Positions 6,831 through 12,776 of a stretch of 12,776 bases of DNA are shown here, in pieces (within the stretch, counting starts at the first letter, position 1; every line of letters begins with the position of its first letter). Position numbers and translations under genes: made by a program. Location: contig JAGSPS010000107.1 of NCBI GenBank assembly GCA_018262315.1, positions 1 to 12,776 of the forward strand. Direction: 5' to 3'. Origin of the DNA: Deltaproteobacteria bacterium (lineage in GTDB: Bacteria > Myxococcota_A > UBA9160 > PR03). The notes below the pieces were generated by a model. The model ran no database searches. It was not told where the DNA came from and saw only the letters and a program-made list of their open reading frames with translations.

Positions 6831-6937
6831 AAAGGGGACGGTCCTCGACGTGGACTGGCATGGGACTTCAGGGACACACCTCGGCGATGCGTGTCCCTCG
6901 AGTCCTCGTCCAGGTCACTTGGAGGACCGTCCCCTTT
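6831..6937. repeat. 107-base REP/BIME-like palindrome between convergent genes
   Basis: The ends are a perfect 16-base inverted repeat (AAAGGGGACGGTCCTC at 6831-6846 and its complement at 6922-6937). The symmetry continues inward around one centre near 6884. GGACT (6863-6867) pairs with AGTCC (6901-6905), and AGGGACAC (6870-6877) pairs with GTGTCCCT (6891-6898), leaving a 13-base loop. In all, 37 of 47 arm positions are complementary. It lies 23 bases after the ATPase stop and 21 bases before the end of the convergent permease gene. Ends beginning with AAAGGGGAC resemble repetitive extragenic palindromes mobilised by REP-associated tyrosine transposases (RAYT). It can also act as a two-way terminator. 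No transposase is in the window, and only one copy is seen here. Confidence 0.72.
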
Positions 6938-6958
6938 CTCCGCGCTCGATCGCGTGTC

Positions 6959-8170
6959 CTACGCGATCCGCTTCGTGAAGGTCTGCACGGCGAGGGCGAG
7001 GGTCACGGCGCCGAACAGCGCGATCGCCGCGACCTCGTCGAGCAGGCTCGAGAGCGGCGCGCCCTTCAGAAGGATGCCGCGCGTGATGCGGAGGAAGTGC
7101 GTCAGCGGGAGCACGCTGCCGATCCACTGCGCCGGCTCCGGCATCGCGTCGAAGGGGAACATGAAGCCCGAGAGCAGCATCGACGGCAGGAAGAAGAAGA
7201 AGGCCATCTGCACCGCCTGGAACTGCGTGCGCGCCGGCGCCGAGATCACCAGGCCGAGCGTCAGCATCGCGCCGACGAAGACGGCCGCGCCGAGCGCCAG
7301 CTCGACGAGCGACCCGTGGATCGGCACGTCGAAGATCCACGCGCCGAGCGCCAGCACGAGCGCCACCTGGATCTGCCCCACGATCAGGTAGGGGATCACC
7401 TTCCCCACCATCAGCTCGCTGCGCCGCACGGGCGTCGCGATCAGGAACTCGAAGGTGCCGCGCTCGCGCTCGCGCACCACCGCGAGCGCCGTCATCAGCA
7501 TCATCGTCATGGTGAGGATCACGCCGACGAGCCCCGGCACGATGAACACCGGAGTGCGACGCTCCGGGTTGTAGAACGGCACCACTGCGATGCGCAGCGG
7601 CGAGGCGCGCACGGCGTCTTCGCGGACCCCGAAGAGAGCGCGGTCGGCGGGCGGCAGCCGCCGCGCGACGCTCGCTTCGCCGGGCACGAGGAACGGTTGC
7701 GCGCGCAACGCGATCGCGTTGCCGAGCCCCTCGCCGGCCGCGGCCACCGCCGCCGCGACGGTCGGGTTGCTCGCGTCGGCGAGGATCGAGATCTCGGCGC
7801 CGCGACCGCGATACAGCCGCCGGTCGAGATCCGGCGGGATCACGACGACCGCGCCCACCTCGCTCGCGGCGAGCAGACCGGTCGCCTCCGCCTCGCTCTT
7901 CGGTGCCCGAACCGGGCGGAAGGTCTGGGTCGCGGCGAGTTCGCCGACGAGCTGTCGCGAGAGCGCGCTCTGGGCTTGATCGACGACGCCGGTCGGGATA
8001 TGACGCACGTCGAGGTTGATCGCGTAGCCGAAGAGCAGGAGCTGGAGCGAGGGGATCCCGACGATGAAGCCGAGCGAGAGCCGGTCGCGCACCAGTTGGA
8101 GCAGCTCCTTGCGCGCGACGGCGATGACGCGCCAGAGCGAGAGCAACGCGCGCGACGGCCGTTCGCTCAC
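6959..8170 (-). CDS. ABC-2 type exporter permease (YbhS/YhhJ-like)
   Basis: The product is 403 residues with the standard ABC-2 exporter layout. A cytoplasmic N-terminus carries the RKELLQLVRDR helix and is followed by TM1 (about 33-52), a large periplasmic domain (about 53-205) and five further membrane segments (about 208-232, 257-282, 287-312, 318-341 and 375-395). The conserved segment RERERGTFEFLIATPVRRSE (233-252), just after TM2, is the hallmark of this permease group. Its partners are the ABC ATPase and HlyD-type protein encoded immediately upstream. Together they should form an inner-membrane pump exporting drugs, lipids or another hydrophobic cargo. The start is GTG (8170) and overlaps the ATPase stop as GTGA; a GGAG lies about 8 bases upstream. 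Systems of this type often carry two permeases, but only one is present here, so it probably works as a homodimer. Confidence 0.9.
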   Translation of the reverse strand: MSERPSRALLSLWRVIAVARKELLQLVRDRLSLGFIVGIPSLQLLLFGYAINLDVRHIPTGVVDQAQSALSRQLVGELAATQTFRPVRAPKSEAEATGLLAASEVGAVVVIPPDLDRRLYRGRGAEISILADASNPTVAAAVAAAGEGLGNAIALRAQPFLVPGEASVARRLPPADRALFGVREDAVRASPLRIAVVPFYNPERRTPVFIVPGLVGVILTMTMMLMTALAVVRERERGTFEFLIATPVRRSELMVGKVIPYLIVGQIQVALVLALGAWIFDVPIHGSLVELALGAAVFVGAMLTLGLVISAPARTQFQAVQMAFFFFLPSMLLSGFMFPFDAMPEPAQWIGSVLPLTHFLRITRGILLKGAPLSSLLDEVAAIALFGAVTLALAVQTFTKRIA

Positions 8171-9147
8171 GAGACGCGCTCCGCCGCGTCCGGCGCTTCG
8201 GCGAGGCGCTCGCCGCGCAGCAGCGCGACGAAGACGTCCTCGAGTGCCGCGCTGCCGGGCGCGGCGGCGGCGCCTGCGAAGCCGGCGTGCTCGAGGCGCC
8301 TGCGCAGCAGCTCCGCGGCGACTTCCGCGGGCGGCGCATCCGGAGCGAGCAGCACGTGCGCGCTGTCACCGAGCTGCGTGATGCTCGCGACCTCGGGCGC
8401 CTTCGCGAGTTGCGCGATCGCTGCCTCGATACGATCGACGCGACACTCGACGACGCGGCCGTGTAGTGCGCCGAGCAGCGCGGCAGGTGTCCCGAGCGCG
8501 GCGCGTCGCCCGTCGCGCAGCACGCAGAGCCGGTGGCAGCGTACGGCCTCGTCCATGTAGTGCGTCGAGACCAGGATCGTGGTGCCGCCGGCCGCGAGTT
8601 CGAAGAGGCGCTCCCAGAACGAACGCCGGCTCTGCGGATCGACGCCCGCGGTGGGCTCGTCGAGCACCAGCAGCAGCGGCTCGTGCACGGTGGCGACCGC
8701 GAGCGCGAGGCGCTGTTTCCAGCCGCCCGAGAGCGCTCCCGCGCGCCGGCGCCGGAATGGATCGAGCGCGTGCGCGGCGATCACCAGATCGAGTCGCGCG
8801 CGCAGCCGCCGACCGAACAGGCCGAAGACCTCCCCGGCGAAGCGCAGGTTCTCTTCGACGGTGAGTTCCTCGTAGAGCGAGAAACGCTGCGTCATGTAGC
8901 CGACCGACGGCCGCAGCCGTTCCGCGTCGCGCGGCATCTCCCAGCCGAGCACGCGGGCCTGGCCGGCGCTCGGGAGCAGCAAGCCGAGCAGCATCCGCAT
9001 CAGCGTGGACTTGCCGGAGCCGTTCGGACCGAGGAAACCGAAGACTTCGCCGCGCGCGACGGCGAGATCGATGCCGTCCACCGCTACGGTGTCGCCGAAG
9101 CGCCGCGTGAGCGCGTGCGTCTCGACGACGGTTTCGCGAGCGTTCAA
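8167..9147 (-). CDS. ABC exporter ATPase subunit
   Basis: The product is 326 residues. The nucleotide-binding domain is complete: Walker A GPNGSGKST at 40-48, Q-loop Q87, signature LSGGWKQR at 139-146 (Trp where Met or Gln is common), Walker B LLLVLDEP with D163 and E164, D-loop AGVD at 167-170, and H-loop H196. After about residue 225 a C-terminal domain (VVECRVDRIEAAIAQLA, then LEDVFVALLRGE) follows, as in the drug/lipid exporter ATPases of the YbhF/CcmA-like group. The start is TTG at 9147, overlapping the HlyD stop as TTGA, with only a poor Shine-Dalgarno site, so translation is probably coupled. The stop overlaps the permease GTG. ATP hydrolysis by a dimer of this subunit should drive the permease. 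The cargo is unknown. Confidence 0.92.
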   Translation of the reverse strand: MNARETVVETHALTRRFGDTVAVDGIDLAVARGEVFGFLGPNGSGKSTLMRMLLGLLLPSAGQARVLGWEMPRDAERLRPSVGYMTQRFSLYEELTVEENLRFAGEVFGLFGRRLRARLDLVIAAHALDPFRRRRAGALSGGWKQRLALAVATVHEPLLLVLDEPTAGVDPQSRRSFWERLFELAAGGTTILVSTHYMDEAVRCHRLCVLRDGRRAALGTPAALLGALHGRVVECRVDRIEAAIAQLAKAPEVASITQLGDSAHVLLAPDAPPAEVAAELLRRRLEHAGFAGAAAAPGSAALEDVFVALLRGERLAEAPDAAERVS

Positions 9148-9995
9148 GGCGTCGGCTCGTCGCTCGCGAGCGGAGGCAGCGCGATGCGCACCTCGGCCGG
9201 CGCGCCGGGCCGCAGTTCAATGGGCGCGTCGTCGATCTCGACGCGTCCCTGGTAGACGAGGTGGATGCGCTCGCGCTCGGTGAGCGCGTAGTGTGGCGTG
9301 AACGACGCCTCGCGTCCGAGATCGAGCAGATGGCCGTGCAACGTGCTCGGGATGCCGTCGATGCGGATCGTCGCGAGCGTCCCGGGGTGGACGCGCGCGA
9401 AGGCTCGTTCTGGCACCCAGACGCGCACCCACGGCTTGCCGTCGGCGAGCAGCACCGCGACGACCGAGCCCGCCGCGACGCGCTCGCCCGCATCGAAGGG
9501 AAGCTGATCCACGGTGCCGGCGACGGGCGCCACGATCGTGGTGTCGTTTACTCGCTTTTGCGCGACGGCCATGCGCGCCATCGCGGAGCGGAGCAGCGCG
9601 CTGGCCTCGTCGCGCGCCAGGCGCGCGCGGTCGAGTTGCGCCTCCGACGTCACGCCACTGCCGCGCAGACTCGCAGCACGCCGGTGCTCCTGGAGCGCGA
9701 CCTCGGTCTGTGTCTGCGCGCCGGCGACCGAGGCGCGTGCGGCGGCGAGATCCGCCTCGCTGAGCAGCGAGTCGAGTCGCACCAGCACGTCGCCGACGCC
9801 GACGTGTTGGCCGGGCGCGACAGGGATCGCGAGGATCTGCTCCGACATCGGCGGCGCGACCTCGATCAGCGTCCGCTCGACCGTGCCCAACAGGAGAAGG
9901 TCGTCCGGCGGTTCCGTGCAGCGCGCCGCCAGAACGGTCGCGAGCGCGAGCCCGAGCACGGCGCATCGTGCGAGTCGCCGCGCTGCGCGGGGCAT
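9144..9995 (-). CDS. HlyD-family membrane-fusion protein of the ABC exporter
   Basis: The product is 283 residues. The N-terminal hydrophobic segment (about 11-25, AVLGLALATVLAA) anchors or exports the protein. C26 follows at LAARC, but the Arg before it makes a normal lipobox unlikely. The order then fits a periplasmic adaptor: a first lipoyl half (AIPVAPGQHVGVGDVLVRLD, 56-75), an alpha-hairpin (about 78-150), a second lipoyl half (TIVAPVAGTVDQLPFDAGER, 153-172) and a beta-barrel segment (PWVRVWVPERAF, about 188-199). The ATG at 9995 lies 8 bases after the stop of the PEP-CTERM gene, with only a weak TAGG site, so reinitiation is plausible. The stop overlaps the ATPase TTG. The protein should link the inner-membrane pump to the periplasm or to an outer-membrane channel that is not encoded in this window. 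It resembles YbhG; the cargo is unknown. Confidence 0.88.
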   Translation of the reverse strand: MPRAARRLARCAVLGLALATVLAARCTEPPDDLLLLGTVERTLIEVAPPMSEQILAIPVAPGQHVGVGDVLVRLDSLLSEADLAAARASVAGAQTQTEVALQEHRRAASLRGSGVTSEAQLDRARLARDEASALLRSAMARMAVAQKRVNDTTIVAPVAGTVDQLPFDAGERVAAGSVVAVLLADGKPWVRVWVPERAFARVHPGTLATIRIDGIPSTLHGHLLDLGREASFTPHYALTERERIHLVYQGRVEIDDAPIELRPGAPAEVRIALPPLASDEPTP

Positions 9996-10003
9996 TGCGT
10001 GGC

Positions 10004-11182
10004 CTACGAACGTCTCGCGGCGCGGATCCGCCCGAGCGCCAGCAGCGCCACCGCGAGCGCGCCCGCTCCGCCAGCGCCGGGCTCCGGCACCGACGACTCG
10101 AAGACGAGCCCGCGCGCGAGCGGGTCCTCGACGTGGCCGTCGAAGCTGCCAAAGAAGTCCGACTCGGCGTTGCCCCATCCGCCGAGGCTGGCGTAGACGT
10201 CGAGACTCATCGTGAGCTTCAGGGTCTCGCCGACATTGGCCTCGAAATCGATCCAGTCGAGGAAGAGCGGATCGGCGCCGGTGTCGACGCCCTCGGACCG
10301 CCCGACCGACACATCTTCCTGCGTGACCGGAAGGCCGAGTTCGACTTCCGTGGTGCCGCTGTCGAGTATGTGCGCGGCGAAGCCACCGATGTTGTTGGAC
10401 ACCGTCCAGGTGTCGTGGCGGATCAACCGTGCGGTGGGGTCGCCCGGCTGTACGGGGGTCACATCCGAGACCGCGAGGCTCGTCGTGAGATCGAGCGCGA
10501 TGGCCAGTGCGCCATGCGGGCAGTCGAAGGCGCCGCAGGTCCCTGTCGGCCCGCGCAGCATCAAGATGTCGAAGCCCACCGAGGCGGTCGCGGCGCTGTG
10601 GTTCGGGTACGAGCGCCCTCCCACCTCGAGGATCCCGTGCCCGTCGATCACCCAACGCAGTCCTGTGACGAGGTCGCCGTCCGCGAGTCCCGAGTCGCCG
10701 GCCTGGATCGTGATCCGCTTTTCGATGCGCATCGAGCTGGTGCCAGCGCCCGAGCTAGCGGGTCCCTGCGAGCCGGCGTCCGCTTCCGCCCATCCACCGA
10801 GTTCGTTGCTTCCCGCGTCGGCATAGCCCGTCGTCACGGAAATCGAATGCCCGGCTTCGATCGTGCCGCGCACGGGGCCGAGCCCGCCGAATGACCGGCT
10901 GGTGTTGACCCGCTCGCCGTCGGCGTAGAGCCGATCGCGCGTGAACGCCGCGTCATCGTGGTCGCCGTGCAGCCCGAGCAGCGTCTCCGAGTCGTTGTTC
11001 GTGACGAGGCCGGGCGCATCCACCGGGAAGCCGTAGTTCGCCGGCGCACCCGCCCGCGAGATCGAGTAGCCGTAGAGTTCGACCTCGGCGCCGTCGAACG
11101 CGCGCGCCGGGGCCGGTGCCATTGCGAGCAGGAGCGCTCCGAGCAGGGAGCCAGGAATGCGTCGGATCTCGCTCGCCCACAT
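10004..11182 (-). CDS. Secreted PEP-CTERM protein of unknown function
   Basis: The product is 392 residues. It starts with a signal peptide (EIRRIPGSLLGALLLAMAPA, cleavage likely after APARA at about residue 28). The body is rich in Gly, Ser, Thr and Asp, looks like beta-strands and contains no motif that I recognise. The C-terminus is a textbook PEP-CTERM sorting tail: VPEPG at about 365-369, a hydrophobic stretch (AGALAVALLALG), and a basic end (RIRAARRS). Such tails are recognised by an exosortase, which cleaves them and places the protein in the outer envelope or in exopolysaccharide; none is encoded here. The ATG at 11182 has a GGAGGA site 5 bases upstream and fits the signal peptide. 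Upstream in-frame codons to 11383 would bury the signal peptide and are rejected. It is the first gene of the run leading into the HlyD-ATPase-permease set, with only an 8-base gap. Confidence 0.85.
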   Translation of the reverse strand: MWASEIRRIPGSLLGALLLAMAPAPARAFDGAEVELYGYSISRAGAPANYGFPVDAPGLVTNNDSETLLGLHGDHDDAAFTRDRLYADGERVNTSRSFGGLGPVRGTIEAGHSISVTTGYADAGSNELGGWAEADAGSQGPASSGAGTSSMRIEKRITIQAGDSGLADGDLVTGLRWVIDGHGILEVGGRSYPNHSAATASVGFDILMLRGPTGTCGAFDCPHGALAIALDLTTSLAVSDVTPVQPGDPTARLIRHDTWTVSNNIGGFAAHILDSGTTEVELGLPVTQEDVSVGRSEGVDTGADPLFLDWIDFEANVGETLKLTMSLDVYASLGGWGNAESDFFGSFDGHVEDPLARGLVFESSVPEPGAGGAGALAVALLALGRIRAARRS

Positions 11183-11291
11183 GGCCGTCCTCCCCGCTGC
11201 GGAATCGGGCGCGAGAGCGGCCCGACGGGGGAAGCATACTCCTGCACAGCGAGTCGGGAACCGCGCGCCAGAGCTTCGAAACGGGCGTTTC

Positions 11292-11314
11292 CGTGGTGCA
11301 GGAGCTGCACCACG
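11292..11314. promoter_or_regulatory. 10-bp dyad upstream of the PEP-CTERM/ABC operon
   Basis: CGTGGTGCAG and its complement CTGCACCACG flank a 3-base spacer, giving a perfect 10-bp dyad about 110 bases before the ATG of the PEP-CTERM gene. A partial copy of the GTGGTGC half follows at 11317-11323. It could be an operator for a dimeric regulator or an RNA hairpin. A weak -10-like TATGCT on the minus strand lies near 11234-11239. The 294-base gap 11183-11476 otherwise holds only the two hairpins listed separately. Confidence 0.4.
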
Positions 11315-11368
11315 CGGGTGGTGCGCGAACCCGGGCAGCCGGGACTCACCGCGAACGCGATCGTCATC

Positions 11369-11395
11369 GCGCCGGGCGCACACTGCGCCCGGCGC
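11369..11395. terminator. GC-rich hairpin, possible second terminator after the cytochrome gene
   Basis: GCGCCGGGCGC and its complement GCGCCCGGCGC flank a 5-base loop, giving an 11-bp perfect stem. It lies about 80 bases downstream of the cytochrome stop and also upstream of the PEP-CTERM operon. No T-tract follows on either strand, so its role is unsure. Confidence 0.4.
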
Positions 11396-11433
11396 CCGCG
11401 CCCGGCGCGTGGCGCCTCATCCGCTGGACATCA

Positions 11434-11459
11434 GGAGCCCCGCGACAGCGCGGGGCTCC
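11434..11459 (-). terminator. Strong hairpin after the cytochrome c gene
   Basis: GGAGCCCCGCG and CGCGGGGCTCC form a perfect 11-bp stem around the loop ACAG. It begins 17 bases after the cytochrome stop on the minus strand. A T-tract is missing, as often in very GC-rich genomes, but position and stability fit a transcription terminator. Confidence 0.6.
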
Positions 11460-11476
11460 CGACCGGCGGCGACCCG

Positions 11477-11815
11477 CTACGGCGTGGCCGCGAGCACCTT
11501 CACGTAGGCCGCGATCGAGGCGAGTTCCTCGTCGGTCACCTTCTTGGTGACGTTCTTGTGCTTCTTGTTGGTGCGGACGTTCTTGGTGATGACAGCTTCG
11601 CTGTCCGCAGCCGTGAGCTTGGCAGCGAGTTCGGGCTCGTGGAAGGACTTGGCCTTCGCCGCCTTCCCCTTCTTGGTGTCGGCATTGCCAGTCTCGCCGT
11701 GGCAGGCAGCGCAGACATTGTTGAAGAGTTCCTTGCCGTCGGCGGCGGCTACTCTTCCGCTCGTGAGGGCTGCCAGCAGCAGTACCGATGCTCCCAACGC
11801 GATCCACTTGCGCAC
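11477..11815 (-). CDS. Small periplasmic c-type cytochrome lacking the distal Met
   Basis: The product is 112 residues. A signal peptide (residues 1-25, KWIALGASVLLLAALTSGRV then AAA) exports it. A single heme-binding CAACH lies at 35-39, with H39 as proximal ligand, followed by a short class-I cytochrome c fold ending in VTDEELASIAAYVKVLA (93-109). The usual distal Met is absent; the mature protein has no Met at all. Aligning the final VTDEEL helix with the common M-x6-LTDEE pattern places H86 at the Met position, and H59 is the only other free His. Bis-His ligation, and so a low redox potential, is therefore likely. The chain is Lys-rich (AAKAKS, NKKHKN, TKK), suggesting an acidic partner. 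The start is GTG at 11815 with AAGGAG 7 bases upstream. It is monocistronic, with a hairpin just downstream. It probably carries electrons in the periplasm. Confidence 0.88.
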   Translation of the reverse strand: MRKWIALGASVLLLAALTSGRVAAADGKELFNNVCAACHGETGNADTKKGKAAKAKSFHEPELAAKLTAADSEAVITKNVRTNKKHKNVTKKVTDEELASIAAYVKVLAATP

Positions 11816-12061
11816 GTCGAATCTCCTTCACTGGTTGACCGTTTCTTGGCAAATCGAGCGGCACTCGAACCACGGTAACGGACCGGACAGCTCGGTCATC
11901 GATCTCGCTGGCGCGCGGCGCAGATGCGCGTCCCCTCGCGCGCCTGCGCCCTGCTGCGAACCAGGAGGGCGGGGATCCGCCCATTCCTCCCCCCCGCCGA
12001 GATCCGCGCGCAATCACGCTCCCACCGCATTATGATGCGCGCCGGCCTTCACGCTAGTGAT

Positions 12062-12075
12062 TGAGAATAATCTCA
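12062..12075 (+). promoter_or_regulatory. Fur-box-like dyad overlapping a -10-like element
   Basis: TGAGAATAATCTCA has 5-base inverted arms and is one base short of the common Fur-type core TGAGAATnATTCTCA. The inner AATAAT (12066-12071) is a 5-of-6 match to a -10 box, so a bound repressor would block the promoter. It lies 28 bases ahead of the Slam-like start codon. A second possible -10 (TATGAT, 12031-12036) is nearby. The remaining 11816-12060 region, shared with the divergent cytochrome gene, shows only short GC-rich dyads (for example 11967-11982) and no gene that I can support. Confidence 0.45.
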
Positions 12076-12103
12076 GCGCATCGCCGCGCAAATGAGAGGA
12101 ACC

Positions 12104-12776
12104 ATGCGCACAGACTCGAGGATCGCCCTCATCGGGACGCTCGTGCTCGGGTTCACCGCGGTGTCCGGCCCGGTTGCCGCCCAGTCCCAGGTACCGGCCG
12201 TTCAGGAGCAGCAGCGCCCGGTGCAGGGACTTCGCGAAACCGAGCGCGCGGAACGCGCCTTCAAGGCGGCCGAGGAACTTCGCCCGCTCGAGCCGGGCGA
12301 ACGCGTCACCTACGAGGACATCCTGCGTCATCCAGACGACGTCGAGCTCAACTACCTCTACGCACAGTCGCAGGTTGCGGACGGTGACCTTCGCGGAGCG
12401 GCCGCCACGCTCGAGCGCATCCTGATGCTCTCCCCCGATCTCGCGCGCGTCCGGCTTCTGTATGCCGTCGTGCTCTACCGGCTCGACAACCTGAACGAGG
12501 CGGAGCGCGAGTTCCGGACCGTCAGTCAGCTTCCGATGTCCGACAGCCTGCGCGACGAGGTGGATCACTACCTCGAGCAGATCGCGCTGCGGCGCAAGAC
12601 GACGCGCTACTCCGCCACGCTGGGCGGTGGCATGCAGTGGGACAGCAACCGCAACGCCGGCCCCGCCGGCGACCAGGTGCTTTTTCTCGGCACGCCCTTC
12701 GATCTCGTCACCGGCAAGAAGGAGAGCGACTTCAGCGGTGTGATGCTCGCCGGCCTGCGCGCACAACACGATCTCG
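12104..12776 (+). CDS. Slam/DUF560-like outer-membrane protein with TPR domain, 3' end outside the window
   Basis: The 224 visible residues start at an ATG with GAGAGGA just upstream. A signal peptide (ALIGTLVLGFTAVSGPVAAQ, ending near residue 27) is followed by a linker rich in Gln and Glu. A TPR region comes next (about 80-165): ELNYLYAQSQVADGDLRGAA, then PDLARVRLLYAVVLYRLDNL, then EAEREFRTV. It leads into a beta-barrel start (SATLGGGMQWDSNRNAGP, 170-187). The DSNxN-like phrase after TPRs is typical of the surface lipoprotein assembly modulator (Slam, DUF560) family and related TPR porins, in which a 14-strand barrel follows. Slam proteins carry lipoproteins to the cell surface, often receptors for iron or heme. 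The Fur-like dyad upstream fits that role. The barrel is cut off by the window edge, so a plain TPR-plus-beta-barrel protein remains possible. Confidence 0.75.
   Translation, partial: MRTDSRIALIGTLVLGFTAVSGPVAAQSQVPAVQEQQRPVQGLRETERAERAFKAAEELRPLEPGERVTYEDILRHPDDVELNYLYAQSQVADGDLRGAAATLERILMLSPDLARVRLLYAVVLYRLDNLNEAEREFRTVSQLPMSDSLRDEVDHYLEQIALRRKTTRYSATLGGGMQWDSNRNAGPAGDQVLFLGTPFDLVTGKKESDFSGVMLAGLRAQHDL

Noticed and set aside
4360..6861. An 833-codon open frame antisense to the P-type ATPase
   Set aside because: It mirrors the well-supported ATPase gene and has the His/Gln/Arg-rich composition typical of an antisense frame in GC-rich DNA. It has no recognisable domain.
6860..8560. A 566-codon plus-strand frame over the permease and ATPase genes
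   Set aside because: Antisense shadow of two strongly supported ABC genes; His/Arg/Glu-rich and without any domain.
9144..10655. A 503-codon frame extending HlyD upstream through the PEP-CTERM gene
   Set aside because: The extension is out of frame with the clear PEP-CTERM coding sequence and would bury the HlyD signal segment. The ATG at 9995 fits the family.
11183..11383. An upstream-extended start for the PEP-CTERM protein
   Set aside because: It would place about 67 residues ahead of a good signal peptide. The ATG at 11182 has its own GGAGGA site.
1..12776. CRISPR array, tRNA, rRNA, integrase or attachment site
   Set aside because: No regularly spaced repeats, clover-leaf sequence, rRNA-like stretch or recombinase motif was seen. 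The only mobile-type signal is the palindrome at 6831-6937.

Overview
The window is high-GC, densely packed DNA from a Gram-negative bacterium. The support is two proteins ending in PEP-CTERM-type tails, a membrane-fusion subunit of an ABC exporter, a periplasmic c-type cytochrome, and an outer-membrane TPR/beta-barrel protein. This style is familiar from deltaproteobacteria-like lineages (Myxococcota, Desulfobacterota, Binatota), but that placement is inference and no marker gene fixes it. I recognise no tRNA, rRNA, CRISPR array, integrase or complete insertion sequence.

Layout. Positions 1-640 (minus) hold a DksA/TraR-type C4 zinc-finger protein whose 3' end lies outside the window. Positions 873-2704 (minus) hold a tight catabolic-looking operon: a GntR HTH fragment, a PPOX/F420-type flavin-fold protein, a 51-residue fumarylacetoacetate-hydrolase N-terminal fragment, and an intact ACMSD-type amidohydrolase. 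The two fragments are each joined to the next intact gene by an ATGA overlap. Positions 2803-4036 (minus) hold a secreted cysteine-repeat protein with a PEP-CTERM-like tail. Its frame is broken by a near-perfect 7-base tandem duplication. Divergent from it, 4240-6807 (plus) encodes a full MgtA-like P-type ATPase.

The space between the convergent ends of the ATPase gene and the next operon carries a 107-base palindromic element with 16-base perfect ends, resembling a REP/BIME pair. Positions 6959-11182 (minus) form a four-gene run transcribed from right to left: a PEP-CTERM secreted protein, an HlyD-type membrane-fusion protein, an ABC ATPase and an ABC-2 permease. The gaps are 8 bases and then two 3-base start/stop overlaps. 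Positions 11477-11815 (minus) encode a small c-type cytochrome with His in place of the usual distal Met. Positions 12104-12776 (plus) hold the first 224 residues of a Slam/DUF560-like outer-membrane protein, preceded by a dyad resembling a Fur box.

How the parts may work together. The catabolic operon looks like an aromatic or ring-cleavage pathway remnant whose regulator and FAH enzyme have decayed while two enzymes are kept. The exporter trio should build an inner-membrane efflux pump, and its linkage to a surface-sorted PEP-CTERM protein suggests an envelope role. The cytochrome and the Slam-like gene are divergent and share a 288-base upstream region. I do not see one coherent new system. 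The points that most deserve a second look are the duplication-driven frameshift, the paired gene fragments with kept translational coupling, the large palindrome, the Met-less cytochrome, and the PEP-CTERM/ABC linkage.
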